64,000 bases of DNA from Paraburkholderia sp. BCC1885. Lineage in GTDB: Bacteria > Pseudomonadota > Gammaproteobacteria > Burkholderiales > Burkholderiaceae. Under the pieces are notes generated by a model that saw nothing but the letters and a program-made list of their open reading frames with translations, had not been told where the DNA came from and did not search any database. The stretch covers positions 62,001 to 126,000 of the forward strand of contig NZ_CAAJGM010000219.1 in NCBI RefSeq assembly GCF_900996235.1, written 5' to 3'. Positions 17,358 through 27,003 of the stretch are shown one piece after another. The position numbers and the translations under genes were made by a program. Position 1 is the stretch's first letter, and every line of letters begins with the position of its first letter.

Positions 17358-18743
17358 TTACTGCAGGCTCGGCTTGCCGACCTTGACGTCGACGTAAGCC
17401 GTATCGCGCAGTTCGCGCAGCCAGTCTGCGTAGGCCTGTTCCGCCTTGCGCTGGCCGATGGCCTGACGCGCCAGATCCATCTGCTGCGCGACCGAGCCTT
17501 CCGCGTCGCGGCGGCCCAACACCTGGATCAGGTGGTAGCCGTATTCGCTGCGCACCGGCTCGCTGATCTGGCCGTCCTGCAAGGCGTTCATGGCGCGCTC
17601 GAATTCCGGCACGGTTTCGCCCGGGCTGACCCAGCCGAGATCGCCGCCTTGCGAGGCCGAACCGTCCTGCGAATAGGTGCGGGCAAACTTGGCGAAGTCG
17701 CCGCCGGCCGCAATTTGCTGCTTGATGTCGAGCAGCTTCTGACGGGCCGCCGGCTCCGACATACCGTCGCCGACGCGCAGCAGGATGTGGCGCACGTGGG
17801 TCTGCGTGAGGTGGGTGGAGTCGGAACTGGCCGCGCCCTGACCCGCGCGACGCTCGACGAGACGCATGATCTCGAAGCCGCTCGCGGTGCGGATCAGATC
17901 CGGGTTGACTTGCCCCGGACGCAGCGTGGTGGCCGCCTTGACGAACTCCGGCGGCAGTTGCGAGGTGGACTGGAAGCCCATGTCGCCGCCCTTCGAGGCA
18001 TCGGCCGCCTGCGAATCGGACTTGGCGAGCTTCTCGAACTTCGTGTCGCCGCCCGTTGCCTGCTTCAGGATGGCCTGAGCCTTCTGCTCGGCCGCGACGA
18101 TGTCGCTTTGCGCGGCGTTGTCCGGCACCTTGATCAGGATGTGTTCGAGGTGCAGGTCGCTCGTCAGGCCGGCGTTCGGTCCGCGCTGACTAGCGATGTA
18201 ATTGGCCACTTCAGCGTCCGACACCGTCACCTTGCTGTCCACTTCCTTTTCGCGCAGACGCGACAAGGTCAGTTCCGTGCGGGCGTCGCGCGTGAAGGTG
18301 CTCCAGGGCACGCCCTGAGCCTCGATCTTCGAGCGGTAGACGTCGAGCGGCAGATTGTTCGCCGCGGCGAGGCGCTCGAGCGTCTTCTGCACGGCCGAAT
18401 CGTCGACGGTGATGCCGTCTTCCTTGGCGCGCTGCAGCTGGACGCGTTCCAGCACCATCTGGTTCAGCACCTGCTGGCGCAGCTGGTCGCTCGGCGGAAC
18501 CGGCGCATTCTGCTGCTGAAGACGATGCGAGATCAGGCCGACCCGTTCATCCAGCTCGCGCTGCGTGATCACGCCGTCGTTCACCACGGCGGCGATCGTA
18601 TCGACCGTCTGACCGTTGGCCGCCGCCTGGGCCTGCTGCGCCGCGGAGTTCGGAAGATCCTGCGCCTGCACCGGCGCGACCGACAGGAAAGAGGCCGCAG
18701 CGGCGAGACCGGCCGCAAGCGATGCCAAGCGAAGCTTTTTCAT
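17358..18743 (-). CDS. surA: Periplasmic chaperone / peptidyl-prolyl isomerase SurA
   Basis: A 461-residue periplasmic chaperone for outer-membrane proteins. I placed the start at MKKLRLASLAAGLAAAASF (18743) because it gives a normal signal peptide ending at VQA near residue 28; an in-frame start further upstream would put 18 extra residues before it. After the N-terminal chaperone domain, two parvulin domains lie at about 205-305 and 315-420 (the second with VRHILLRVGDGMSE and GGDLGWVSPGETVPEFE). It delivers beta-barrel substrates, including LptD, to the Bam complex. It is directly downstream of lptD, the same order as in E. coli, and upstream of pdxA. Confidence 0.95.
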   Translation of the reverse strand: MKKLRLASLAAGLAAAASFLSVAPVQAQDLPNSAAQQAQAAANGQTVDTIAAVVNDGVITQRELDERVGLISHRLQQQNAPVPPSDQLRQQVLNQMVLERVQLQRAKEDGITVDDSAVQKTLERLAAANNLPLDVYRSKIEAQGVPWSTFTRDARTELTLSRLREKEVDSKVTVSDAEVANYIASQRGPNAGLTSDLHLEHILIKVPDNAAQSDIVAAEQKAQAILKQATGGDTKFEKLAKSDSQAADASKGGDMGFQSTSQLPPEFVKAATTLRPGQVNPDLIRTASGFEIMRLVERRAGQGAASSDSTHLTQTHVRHILLRVGDGMSEPAARQKLLDIKQQIAAGGDFAKFARTYSQDGSASQGGDLGWVSPGETVPEFERAMNALQDGQISEPVRSEYGYHLIQVLGRRDAEGSVAQQMDLARQAIGQRKAEQAYADWLRELRDTAYVDVKVGKPSLQ

Positions 18744-18817
18744 GATTCCCACAGATACTCCAATGATGTCGGGCGCGCCCCGCCCGTCTTTACACATTTT
18801 AGGTGATCGGATAACGG

Positions 18818-21184
18818 TCAGTCGTAATTGGTAAAACGGGCCTGCGGCGCCGGCGGCGGCGGCAACGGCGTATAGCCGGGCACGCCGCTGCGGAACGCCT
18901 GGATCAAGCCATTGTCGATGCTCGACAAGCCCTTGAACGTGATTTGCGCGAGGAACCGCGTGCCCTGGGTCGGAAGACCGAGTTGGTTGATCCCGTCCGC
19001 GTAACGCTGCACGCCCAGACCCAGCACCCAGCAGTCCGCGTCGTATTGCAGGCCGATCAGGCTGTCGATGATCCGGTGCCCCTGCAGATCGTAGTTCAGG
19101 CGCGCCACACTATACACGTGGTGCGTCAGCGGCCACTGTCCCGAAATAGTGAGCTGGTTGACCGGGGTGTTGTCCAGCGTCGTATCGGCACGCGTATAGA
19201 CGTAGGCGAGATTCAGCACCTTGCCCGTTGCCGGGCTGAAACCGAAGCCGATACTGCTCTGCGTCAGCCGGTTGTTGTCGGCATTATATTGGAGCGCGGT
19301 TTCCGAAGCGAAACCGGCTCCGAGCTTCACCGACGCCCCGGCGATCAGGTCCGAATGGGTGGCCTGCGCCGGGGTTTGCGTCGGCAGCAGCGTGACCCGC
19401 TGATCCTGGAAGTAATACTGCTGCGCGAGCACGAAGCGCGCGCGCTCGTCGCCCGTAGCCGGGTTGATGAAGCGCGTGGTGATCGCCGCGGTCAGGCGGT
19501 TGGCGTCGGCCACCCGGTCGTCGCCGACGAAAGTGTTCGGGGTGAAGATTTCCGCGAGGCCGAAGTCGGCGTCCGCGGTGTCGAACAGCGGCGCAAACGA
19601 CTGGTTGCGATACGGCGTGTACACGTAATACAGGCGCGGCTCGAGGGTCTGGATGTAATCCTGCCCGAACAGCCGCACCGAGCGCTCGAAAATCAGCCCC
19701 GTATCGAACGAGAAGGTCGGCACCGACTCCGTGAAGTTCTTCGGCTGCCCCGGCAACGAGCCCGTGCCGATGTTGCTCAGGTCATACGACGCGAAGTGCC
19801 ACTGCACCTTCGGCGTGACGAAGTAACCCGGGCCGACCACCGAATACGAAACGTAGGGATCGAAGGTGATGCGATCGCCTTCGGTCGAGTCCGCAGTGGT
19901 GATGCGAAAGCGCGAGAAGTCACCGGTCGCGCCGAAGTCGAAACCGCCCACGTTGTAGCGGTTGTACTGCACATTCAGTTCGGGTTCACGCCCGTAAGGC
20001 GCAACCGAGGGGTAAAGCGTCTGCCAGTTCTGTTCGCGCGCCAGCACCGACCACGGGCCGTTGTTGTACGTCAGCCCGGCTTCCTGCTGGTAAAGCAGCT
20101 GGGTGCCGTTGAGAATCTGGCTGGACACCGAGCCCAGGTCTTCCGGGAAGGTGTTGTCCGAGACCTTGTTGTAATAAACGTAGCCGCCAAAGCCGTTACC
20201 GAAATTCTGGTTGTGCTGGATGAACAGCGCGTAACGGTTGGTCTTGGTGATCTCGTCGTTCGGCAGGAACGTGCCGCTGATCTGGCCGGAATAATTGGTC
20301 GAGAGATAGCGGAACGACTCGTTCAACTCCAGACCGCGCTTCGAAATGTAGTTCGGCGTCAACAGCAAATCGCGGTTCGGCGCGATATTGAAGTAATACG
20401 GCAGGTTGATTTCGATGCCGTTGGTCGAACCGATCGAAAACGTCGGCGGCAGGAAGCCGCTGCGCCGTGCGCCGGAAAGCGGAAACGACAGCCACGGCGA
20501 ACCGAAGATCGGCACGCCCTCGAAGAACAGCACGCCGTTGTGCGCGACGCCTTCGTCGGCGCCGGTGTCGAAATCGAATTCGCTGCCGCGGATGTACCAC
20601 GAGGGATGGCTCTCGCACTGGCACGCCGTGTAGGTGCCTTGCGAGAAGACCGAGCGCTCGTTGTCGAGCATGTCGACCCGCTCCGCGCTACCCGAGCCGC
20701 CCGTCACGTTGAAGTGATACTTCGGCGACGTCATATAGCCTTCGCTCGAATCCACCTGCATGTGCGCTTCGGGCCCCTGGAAGGTCGCGCCGTTGTTGAT
20801 CACCGACACCTTGCCGTATGCGTCGGCCATATCGGTGTCTTGATCGTAATGCAGCGCGTCGCCCTTGATCGTGAAGGTCGGACGGCGCACTTCGGCGGAA
20901 CCCTTGGCGGCCAGGTCCTGATTCGACGTGCCGTCGGTCTTGTCGCCAAGCACGAAGGTCGCCGCGCTCTGGCCCGGCGCCAGCGGGTGCTCCTGAAGCT
21001 GCGGGGCGAGCCGCATGCCCCACGGCGCGTCGAGAGGCTGCGCCTGCGCGGCGTCGCCCGACAACTGGGCGTGCGAAAGCGCGGGCATCAGGCCCGGCAC
21101 GGCAATCAACGCCGCGACGAGCCGCCTTCTGCGGGGTACGCCGCCACGAAAGGGGGTCGTTTGGGAAAGCTGTCTTGGCGGCAT
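18818..21184 (-). CDS. lptD: LPS-assembly outer-membrane protein LptD
   Basis: A 788-residue outer-membrane protein that, with LptE, inserts lipopolysaccharide into the outer leaflet. A basic N-terminus and hydrophobic stretch (LVAALIAVPGLMPALSHA, to about residue 39) form the signal peptide. The periplasmic OstA/LptA-like beta-jellyroll covers about 75-210 and is followed by a 26-strand barrel. Cysteines in YTACQCESHP and in DADCWVLGLG fit the disulfides that join the domains. It is the first gene of lptD-surA-pdxA-rsmA and is divergent from amgK, with about 230 bp between them. Confidence 0.95.
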   Translation of the reverse strand: MPPRQLSQTTPFRGGVPRRRRLVAALIAVPGLMPALSHAQLSGDAAQAQPLDAPWGMRLAPQLQEHPLAPGQSAATFVLGDKTDGTSNQDLAAKGSAEVRRPTFTIKGDALHYDQDTDMADAYGKVSVINNGATFQGPEAHMQVDSSEGYMTSPKYHFNVTGGSGSAERVDMLDNERSVFSQGTYTACQCESHPSWYIRGSEFDFDTGADEGVAHNGVLFFEGVPIFGSPWLSFPLSGARRSGFLPPTFSIGSTNGIEINLPYYFNIAPNRDLLLTPNYISKRGLELNESFRYLSTNYSGQISGTFLPNDEITKTNRYALFIQHNQNFGNGFGGYVYYNKVSDNTFPEDLGSVSSQILNGTQLLYQQEAGLTYNNGPWSVLAREQNWQTLYPSVAPYGREPELNVQYNRYNVGGFDFGATGDFSRFRITTADSTEGDRITFDPYVSYSVVGPGYFVTPKVQWHFASYDLSNIGTGSLPGQPKNFTESVPTFSFDTGLIFERSVRLFGQDYIQTLEPRLYYVYTPYRNQSFAPLFDTADADFGLAEIFTPNTFVGDDRVADANRLTAAITTRFINPATGDERARFVLAQQYYFQDQRVTLLPTQTPAQATHSDLIAGASVKLGAGFASETALQYNADNNRLTQSSIGFGFSPATGKVLNLAYVYTRADTTLDNTPVNQLTISGQWPLTHHVYSVARLNYDLQGHRIIDSLIGLQYDADCWVLGLGVQRYADGINQLGLPTQGTRFLAQITFKGLSSIDNGLIQAFRSGVPGYTPLPPPPAPQARFTNYD

Positions 21185-21411
21185 GTATCGTTTGGCGAAT
21201 CGGCCCAGCCGCCGGCTCCTGTCCTCACCCTTTTGCGCCTGCGCAGCCCGGCCGTGATGGTCGGCTACCCATCAGTGAAAATTTACAACCGGTCGAACGA
21301 TGCGGCGGGCGGTGAAGCGGGGTGAGCGAAAGCCAGCGTGAGTCGCGTCAAAAAAGTCGTGGGGTATTATATGGCAAGACGTTGCCCCCAAGAATTTGCC
21401 TTCCGGTTTAC

Positions 21412-22470
21412 ATGACGCTGCCCCCCGCTCCCCACGCCCCCGACACCCGCCTGCAACTGCTCGCCGCCTGGCTGGACAGCCACGCGAACCGTTATGCACT
21501 CGACCTTGCGACGCTCGCGCCCGCCTCCAGCGACGCCAGTTTCCGGCGCTATTTCCGCCTCGTGGGTAAGGAAGCGGAAGACGCCGCGGCCACCACGCTG
21601 ATCGCCGTCGACGCCCCGCCGCCGGAAAAGTGCCGCGAATTTGTGCAGATTGCGAAGCTGCTGAGCGCGGCCGGCGTCAACGTGCCGCGCGTGCTGGAGG
21701 CGGATTTCGACGCCGGCTTCATGCTCGTCACCGATCTCGGCACTACCTCGTATCTGGCCGCGCTGAATCCGGACAACGCCCGCCCGCTGATGCGCGACGC
21801 CCTCGACGCGCTGATCCGCTGGCAGCTCGCCTCCCAGCCCGACGTGCTGCCGCCCTTCGACGAAGCCTTCCTGCGCCGCGAAATGGAGCTGCTGCCGGAA
21901 TGGTTCATCGGCCGCCATCTGGGCCGTGAGGTGGACGAGAAAACCCGTGGAGTGCTCGATCGTACCTTTGCACTGCTGATCGCGAGCGCCCAGGCGCAAC
22001 CGCAGGTCTTCATGCTGCGCGATTTCATGCCGCGCAATCTGATGGTGATGCCCGAGCCCAATCCGGCGAACCCCGGCGTGCTCGACTTCCAGGACGCCGT
22101 CTACGGACCGGTCACGTATGACGTGGCGTCGCTGCTGCGCGATGCGTTCGTCAGTTGGGACGAGGAGTTCGAGCTCGACTGCTTCGTGTACTACTGGGAA
22201 CGCGCGAGAAAGGCCGGCGTGCCGGTGGATGCCGATTTTGGCGAGTTCTACCGGCAGCTCGAATGGATGGGCCTGCAACGGCATATCAAGGTGCTCGGCC
22301 TGTTCTGCCGCATCCACTACCGGGACCACAAGCCGCATTACATGAAGGACTTGCCGCGCTTCATCGGTTATGCGCGCAAGGTCGCCGCGCGTTACCGGCC
22401 GCTCGGGCCGTTCGCCAGGTTGCTGGACGACCTGGAAGGCCGCGCCGACGAAGTCGGCTACACGTTCTGA
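21412..22470 (+). CDS. amgK: N-acetylmuramate/N-acetylglucosamine anomeric kinase
   Basis: A 352-residue aminoglycoside-phosphotransferase-fold kinase. I assign AmgK, which phosphorylates recycled MurNAc/GlcNAc at C1, because the next gene encodes a MurU-type nucleotidyltransferase and the pair is diagnostic. Start MTLPPAPHAPDTRLQLLAAWL is preferred; residues further upstream in frame are unlike the family. Catalytic motifs are LRDFMPRNLMV and VLDFQDAVYGPVTYDVASLLRD. It lies divergently from lptD and 11 bp upstream of murU. The pathway returns wall sugars to UDP-MurNAc while bypassing MurA, and is known to give intrinsic fosfomycin tolerance in Pseudomonas. Confidence 0.88.
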   Translation: MTLPPAPHAPDTRLQLLAAWLDSHANRYALDLATLAPASSDASFRRYFRLVGKEAEDAAATTLIAVDAPPPEKCREFVQIAKLLSAAGVNVPRVLEADFDAGFMLVTDLGTTSYLAALNPDNARPLMRDALDALIRWQLASQPDVLPPFDEAFLRREMELLPEWFIGRHLGREVDEKTRGVLDRTFALLIASAQAQPQVFMLRDFMPRNLMVMPEPNPANPGVLDFQDAVYGPVTYDVASLLRDAFVSWDEEFELDCFVYYWERARKAGVPVDADFGEFYRQLEWMGLQRHIKVLGLFCRIHYRDHKPHYMKDLPRFIGYARKVAARYRPLGPFARLLDDLEGRADEVGYTF

Positions 22471-22481
22471 CCGCCTCACAG

Positions 22482-23204
22482 ATGACGACGTCTCTCACCA
22501 AAGCGATGATCTTCGCCGCCGGACGCGGCGAACGCATGCGTCCGCTGACCGACCGCACCCCGAAACCGCTGCTCGCGGCCGGCGGCAAACCGCTGATCGT
22601 GTGGCAGATCGAGCGGCTGGCGAAGGCCGGCTTCCGGACCATCGTGATCAATCACGCGTGGCTCGGCGAGCAGTTCGAAGCGGCACTCGGCGATGGTTCG
22701 CGCTGGGGCGTGCAGTTGCGCTATTCGCCGGAACATGACGCGCTGGAAACAGCCGGCGGAATTGCCCAGGCCTTGCCGTTGCTGGAAGACGGCGCTGAAA
22801 GTGAAATTTTCCTGGGCGTGGCCGGCGACGTATATGCCGATTTCGCTTACGCGGCATTGCATGCGCATGCCGGGCGGCTGGCGGCGCTGCCGGAACCGGG
22901 CATGCATCTGGTGCTGGTGCCCAACCCGCCGTTTCATCCGGAAGGCGACTTTGGCCTGATAGACGGTGTCGTGTCGAACGAGGCACAACCGCGGCTCACT
23001 TTCGGCAGCATCGCGCTTTACGACACGCGGATGTTTCGCGCATTGCCACGTGGAACGCGGTGCCCGCTCACGCCTTGCTACCGCGAAACCATCGCGCGCG
23101 GGCTGGCGAGCGGCGAACTCTACGACGGGCGGTGGGAAAACGTCGGCACGCCCGCGCAGTTGCAGGCACTGGATGAGCAGTTAAGGCGCGACGCGGCGAA
23201 GTGA
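22482..23204 (+). CDS. murU: N-acetylmuramate alpha-1-phosphate uridylyltransferase
   Basis: A 240-residue sugar-phosphate nucleotidyltransferase. The N-terminus has MIFAAGRGERMRPLTDRTPKPLL, the nucleotide-binding signature, and the fold is a single Rossmann-like domain of MurU length. It makes UDP-MurNAc from MurNAc-1-phosphate made by AmgK. The ATG at 22482 follows the amgK stop by 11 bp; the open frame extends upstream into amgK but that part is a shadow. It converges with the ABC exporter gene at 23217. Confidence 0.88.
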   Translation: MTTSLTKAMIFAAGRGERMRPLTDRTPKPLLAAGGKPLIVWQIERLAKAGFRTIVINHAWLGEQFEAALGDGSRWGVQLRYSPEHDALETAGGIAQALPLLEDGAESEIFLGVAGDVYADFAYAALHAHAGRLAALPEPGMHLVLVPNPPFHPEGDFGLIDGVVSNEAQPRLTFGSIALYDTRMFRALPRGTRCPLTPCYRETIARGLASGELYDGRWENVGTPAQLQALDEQLRRDAAK

Positions 23205-23216
23205 AGTAACCGCCGC

Positions 23217-25106
23217 TCAGCCGCCGTCCTCGTGCACCACGGCTTCCACCGCCGCCTCGCCTTGCGCCGCCCGTTGCTGCTGCAACGCCCACATCTGCGA
23301 AAACAGGCCGCCGGCGCGCACCAGTTCCGCATGCGTGCCGCGCTCGACAATGCGGCCCTTGTCCATCACGATGATCTGCTGCGCGTGCACCACCGTCGAG
23401 AGCCGGTGCGCGATGATCAGCGTGGTCCGCTCGCGGGCAATCTGATCGAGTTCATGCTGGATCGCGCGTTCGGAGCGTGAGTCGAGCGCGGAGGTCGCTT
23501 CGTCGAACAACAGAATCGGCGGATTCTTCAGAATCGTGCGGGCAATCGCTACACGTTGTTTCTCACCGCCCGACAGCTTCAGCCCGCGCTCGCCGACCGG
23601 CGTTTCGTAACCCTTCGGCAAGCCCTCGATAAAATCGTGAATGTGCGCGGCGCGCGCCGCTGCGATCACCTCGTCGCGGCTTGCCGAGGGACGCCCATAG
23701 GAGATGTTGTAATAGATCGAGTCGTTGAACAGCACCGTATCCTGCGGCACGATGCCGATCGATGCCCGCAGCGAATCCTGCGTCACGTCGCGGATATCCT
23801 GGCCGTCGATCGTAATGGCGCCGCCCGTGCCGCGTTCCAGATCGTAGAAGCGGAACATCAGGCGCGCGAGCGTCGATTTGCCGGAGCCGCTGTGGCCGAC
23901 CACGGCAGTCGTGGTGCCGGCGGGAATCGTAAAGCTCACGTCGTGCAGGATCTGCCGCGCCGGCTCATACGAAAAGTTGACGTGCTCGAAGCGCACCTGC
24001 GCACCGCGCACCGCGAGGTCTTCGGCATCGGGCTCATCCGGCACTTCCTGGGGCGCGCCGAGCAGCGAGAACATGCGGTCCATGTCCGTGAGACTCTGCT
24101 TCAGCTCGCGATACACCACGCCGAGAAAATTCAGCGGAATATAAAGCTGCAGCATGAAGGTGTTGATCAGCACCAGATCGCCGAGCGTGAGCCGTCCCGC
24201 CATTACGCCCTGGGTTGCGCGCCACAGGATAAATACGAGCCCGGTGCCTATGATCGCCTGCTGACCGAAATTTAATACGGACAACGAATTCTGCGATTTG
24301 ATCGCCGCGGCCCGATAGCGCTTCAGGTTCTCGTCATAACGTTGCGCTTCCCATTCCTCGTTGCCGAAATATTTGACGGTCTCGTAGTTGAGCAGCGAAT
24401 CGATGGCACGCGAGTTGGCGCGCGAATCGAGATCGTTCATTGTGCGGCGAAAATGCGTGCGCCACTCCGTCAGTTTCACGGTAAAGATGATGTACACGGC
24501 CAACGCCACGAAGGTGACAATCGCGTAATACGCCTCGTACTTGATGACGAAGAAGCCGAGCACGAGGCCCACTTCGACCAGCGTCGGCAGAATGCTGTAA
24601 AGCGAATACGAAATGAGCTGCGTAATGCCGCGCGTGCCGCGTTCGATATCGCGCGACATGCCGCCCGTCTGCCGTTCCAGGTGAAAGCGCAGCGACAGCC
24701 CATGCAGATGACGGAACACCTTGAGCGCAAGCTGACGCACCGCGCTTTGCGTGACCTTCGAGAAGAGAATTTCGCGCAGCTCGGTGAAGAGCGAGGTGGA
24801 CAGCCGTACCACCGCATACGCCACCACCAGCAAACCGACCCCGCCTAACAGCACGATGCCCGGCGCGTGATCGGCGCGGCCGAGCGCCGTCAGATGCCGC
24901 ACCGAGGCGAGACCGTCGACGATGTGCTTCATCACGATCGGCACGCCGAGATTGGCGACCTTCGCCCCGATCAGGCAAGTAAGCGCGAGCGCGACCCGTC
25001 CCTTATAAGTGGCCAGATACGGCAGCAGCGAGACGATGGTCTGCCAGTCGTTGCGCGGCTGGGTCGAAATCGGCGAAGGTTCGGAGGGGGCGGAAGAGCG
25101 GCGCAT
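23217..25106 (-). CDS. ABC transporter, Atm1/HMT1-type half-transporter
   Basis: A 629-residue fused permease-ATPase. Six transmembrane helices occupy about residues 30-330, beginning after SLLPYLATYKGRVAL. The ATPase follows with Walker A VVGHSGSGKST, signature LSGGEKQRVAIARTIL and Walker B ILLFDEATSALDS. The segment KVANLGVPIVMKHIVDGL near residue 55 is typical of the Atm1/ABCB7 group and not of MsbA. Members export glutathione-bound sulfur or metal species from the cytoplasm. The substrate here is inferred from subfamily only. It stands alone between the murU and thioesterase genes, diverging from the latter. Confidence 0.88.
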   Translation of the reverse strand: MRRSSAPSEPSPISTQPRNDWQTIVSLLPYLATYKGRVALALTCLIGAKVANLGVPIVMKHIVDGLASVRHLTALGRADHAPGIVLLGGVGLLVVAYAVVRLSTSLFTELREILFSKVTQSAVRQLALKVFRHLHGLSLRFHLERQTGGMSRDIERGTRGITQLISYSLYSILPTLVEVGLVLGFFVIKYEAYYAIVTFVALAVYIIFTVKLTEWRTHFRRTMNDLDSRANSRAIDSLLNYETVKYFGNEEWEAQRYDENLKRYRAAAIKSQNSLSVLNFGQQAIIGTGLVFILWRATQGVMAGRLTLGDLVLINTFMLQLYIPLNFLGVVYRELKQSLTDMDRMFSLLGAPQEVPDEPDAEDLAVRGAQVRFEHVNFSYEPARQILHDVSFTIPAGTTTAVVGHSGSGKSTLARLMFRFYDLERGTGGAITIDGQDIRDVTQDSLRASIGIVPQDTVLFNDSIYYNISYGRPSASRDEVIAAARAAHIHDFIEGLPKGYETPVGERGLKLSGGEKQRVAIARTILKNPPILLFDEATSALDSRSERAIQHELDQIARERTTLIIAHRLSTVVHAQQIIVMDKGRIVERGTHAELVRAGGLFSQMWALQQQRAAQGEAAVEAVVHEDGG

Positions 25107-25316
25107 GGGGATCGACTTGGAGTGGGGGCGGAAAAGCCGACGGCAGAGTTATTGGCGCCCTACCCGGCTGGGCGCTTTCCCGTACAATTCCTGATCTTTC
25201 TATTATCGCTGAAGCTGGCTGGCGCCGCTTTTCATGGGCTGGCCGCTTGGCCGTCGCCCTGTTGTCGTGAAGAACCCGCCTGCTTGCCGAGCCAATCCGT
25301 TTTCATGGGTGCCCCG

Positions 25317-25712
25317 ATGACCGAACCTCTTCAACTCCCGCAAAAATCGTGTGCGCTGCGCGTCGTGCCGCAACCGTCGGACGCCAACGTCCATGGCGAC
25401 GTGTTCGGCGGCTGGATCATGGCGCAGGTCGACATCGCCGGATCGATCCCCGCGAGCCGCCGCGCGAACGGCCGCGTCGCCACCATCGCGGTCAACTCGT
25501 TCGTGTTCAAGCAGCCGGTGTTCGTCGGCGATCTGCTGAGCTTTTATGCGGATATCGTCAAGACCGGCAATACCTCGGTCACCATCGAAGTCACCGTGTA
25601 CGCGCAGCGGATGAGCCTCGCGGAAGAAGTGGTGAAGGTCACGGAAGCCACGCTGACGTATGTCGCCACGGACAGCGACCGCCGTCCGCGCGCGCTGCCG
25701 ATGGTCGACTAA
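25317..25712 (+). CDS. Acyl-CoA thioesterase, YciA/hotdog family
   Basis: A 131-residue hotdog-fold thioesterase. The key motif HGDVFGGWIMAQVDIAG is at about residues 23-39, with Asp in the active-site loop; NSFVFKQPVFVGDLLSFYADIV follows. It hydrolyses acyl-CoA to free acid and CoA, and the family is broad-specificity and hexameric. I chose MTEPLQLPQKSC; an ATG 12 bases upstream (25305) is also possible. No operon partner: it converges with a GNAT gene and diverges from the ABC exporter. Confidence 0.88.
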   Translation: MTEPLQLPQKSCALRVVPQPSDANVHGDVFGGWIMAQVDIAGSIPASRRANGRVATIAVNSFVFKQPVFVGDLLSFYADIVKTGNTSVTIEVTVYAQRMSLAEEVVKVTEATLTYVATDSDRRPRALPMVD

Positions 25713-25764
25713 AGCAGGCGGTGTTCGCGACGGCGTTGCCGCGCAACGGCTTCGGGGGCCACTC

Positions 25765-26316
25765 TTACGCCCGCTCCCAATCGCTGCGCAGCAGGCCGAA
25801 CTGCAGCAGGTCGTGACGCTCCCCTCGCCAATATCCGGCCTCGCGCGCGCGTCCTTCCTCGACGAAACCAAGGCCGCGCGCCAGTTTCAGTGACGCGGCG
25901 TTGTCCGGATGAATCTGTGCTTCGATCCGGTTCAGCTTCATTTCGGCGAAACCCCATGCGAGCGCGGCCGACAGGGCTTCCGCCATCAGGCCCGCGCCGC
26001 GCGCCGCACGCGCCAGTTCATAGCCGAGCGTGCAGGTCTGCCAGCCGCGATTCCACTTGAACAGGCCGCACGAGCCGATCAGCGCGGCGTCGGAGCGGCG
26101 TTGGATGCCCCAGCGCACGCCGGGGTTCGGCATACGCCGCCAGGCGGCGAAACTCTCGATCAGCTTCTGCGCCTGCCGCACGTCGAGCATCGGATCGACG
26201 CCATACCAGCGCATCGCCGGCGCGTCGCTGTGGATCGCGAACAGCGCGGGGGCATCGTCATCGACGAGTTCGCGCAGCAGCAGCCGGTCGGTTTCGAGCG
26301 TGGGGAAGTCGCTCAT
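25765..26316 (-). CDS. GNAT acetyltransferase, RimJ/RimL-like (1)
   Basis: A 183-residue Gcn5-related acetyltransferase. Start MSDFPTLETDRLLLREL is typical of RimJ-like enzymes that acetylate N-terminal amines or small amines. A strand-helix pattern leads to YELARAARGAGLMAEALSAALAWGF, the acetyl-CoA-binding R/QxxGxG/A segment, and to HPDNAASLKLARGLGFVEEG at the C-terminal half. An ATG 36 bases upstream gives an N-terminus that is unlike the family. It is the most downstream of three closely spaced GNAT genes on the minus strand. Substrate unknown. Confidence 0.85.
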   Translation of the reverse strand: MSDFPTLETDRLLLRELVDDDAPALFAIHSDAPAMRWYGVDPMLDVRQAQKLIESFAAWRRMPNPGVRWGIQRRSDAALIGSCGLFKWNRGWQTCTLGYELARAARGAGLMAEALSAALAWGFAEMKLNRIEAQIHPDNAASLKLARGLGFVEEGRAREAGYWRGERHDLLQFGLLRSDWERA

Positions 26317-26427
26317 CGGACACCTGGTGACAGAGGGAAAGGCGAGCGGCAATTCTACAGGGCTGCCTGCGCAGCGGCTCGGCTCCCCACACCTGATTTA
26401 TGCACGCAAGCACGCAGCCACGCCCGT

Positions 26428-27003
26428 TCACTCATGCGACTCATGCGGATTGATGCGCGCAGTCAGCACATGATCGGCCCACGCGCCGTTGATCTTCAGA
26501 TACGCACGCGCGAGACCCTCGCGCTCGAAACCGAGCTTCGTCAGCAACTGGCCGCTGCGCAGGTTCTCGGGACGATGATTCGCCATGATCCGATGCAGCC
26601 GGTAGTGGCGAAACATAAACTCGATCGCGGCGCCGAGCGCCTCTTGCATCAGGCCACGGCCTTCATACCGGCTGCCGATCGAAAACCCCAGAAAACAGGC
26701 CTGAAACGGGCCGCGGACGATGTTCGTGAAATTGCATTCGCCCAGCACGGCACCGGTGATCCGGCCGCGCAGCAACAGATGGAGCGCCGAGCCGGCGTTC
26801 ATCTGCTGTTCCATGGCGGCGAGGCGTTGTTCGACAGCCGGCAAGCAAAAAAACTCGTCCGTGCGTAGTGGCTCCCACGGCTGCAGATGGGCACGGTTCT
26901 CGGTCTGATACGCGAGCAGCGCCTCGGCGTCCGCGCGGCTCGCGGTGACGAGCCGCAGCCGCTCGGTGACGATGCCGTCGGCGGGAAAGTCGGGCGGGTT
27001 CAA
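26428..27003 (-). CDS. GNAT acetyltransferase, RimJ-like (2)
   Basis: A 191-residue acetyltransferase resembling RimJ (ribosomal protein S5 N-terminal acetyltransferase): TERLRLVTASRADAEALLAYQTENRAHLQPWEP at the N-terminus, FSIGSRYEGRGLMQEALGAAIEFMF for acetyl-CoA, and HRIMANHRPENLRSGQLLTKLGFEREG in the C-terminal third. Its ATG overlaps the stop of the preceding GNAT gene at 27000-27003, so they are translationally coupled. The target is inferred from similarity only. Confidence 0.86.
   Translation of the reverse strand: MNPPDFPADGIVTERLRLVTASRADAEALLAYQTENRAHLQPWEPLRTDEFFCLPAVEQRLAAMEQQMNAGSALHLLLRGRITGAVLGECNFTNIVRGPFQACFLGFSIGSRYEGRGLMQEALGAAIEFMFRHYRLHRIMANHRPENLRSGQLLTKLGFEREGLARAYLKINGAWADHVLTARINPHESHE

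Noticed and set aside
18944..21325. 793-residue open frame antisense to lptD
   Set aside because: Arg/Val/Glu-rich and without any motif; the opposite strand is an intact LptD.
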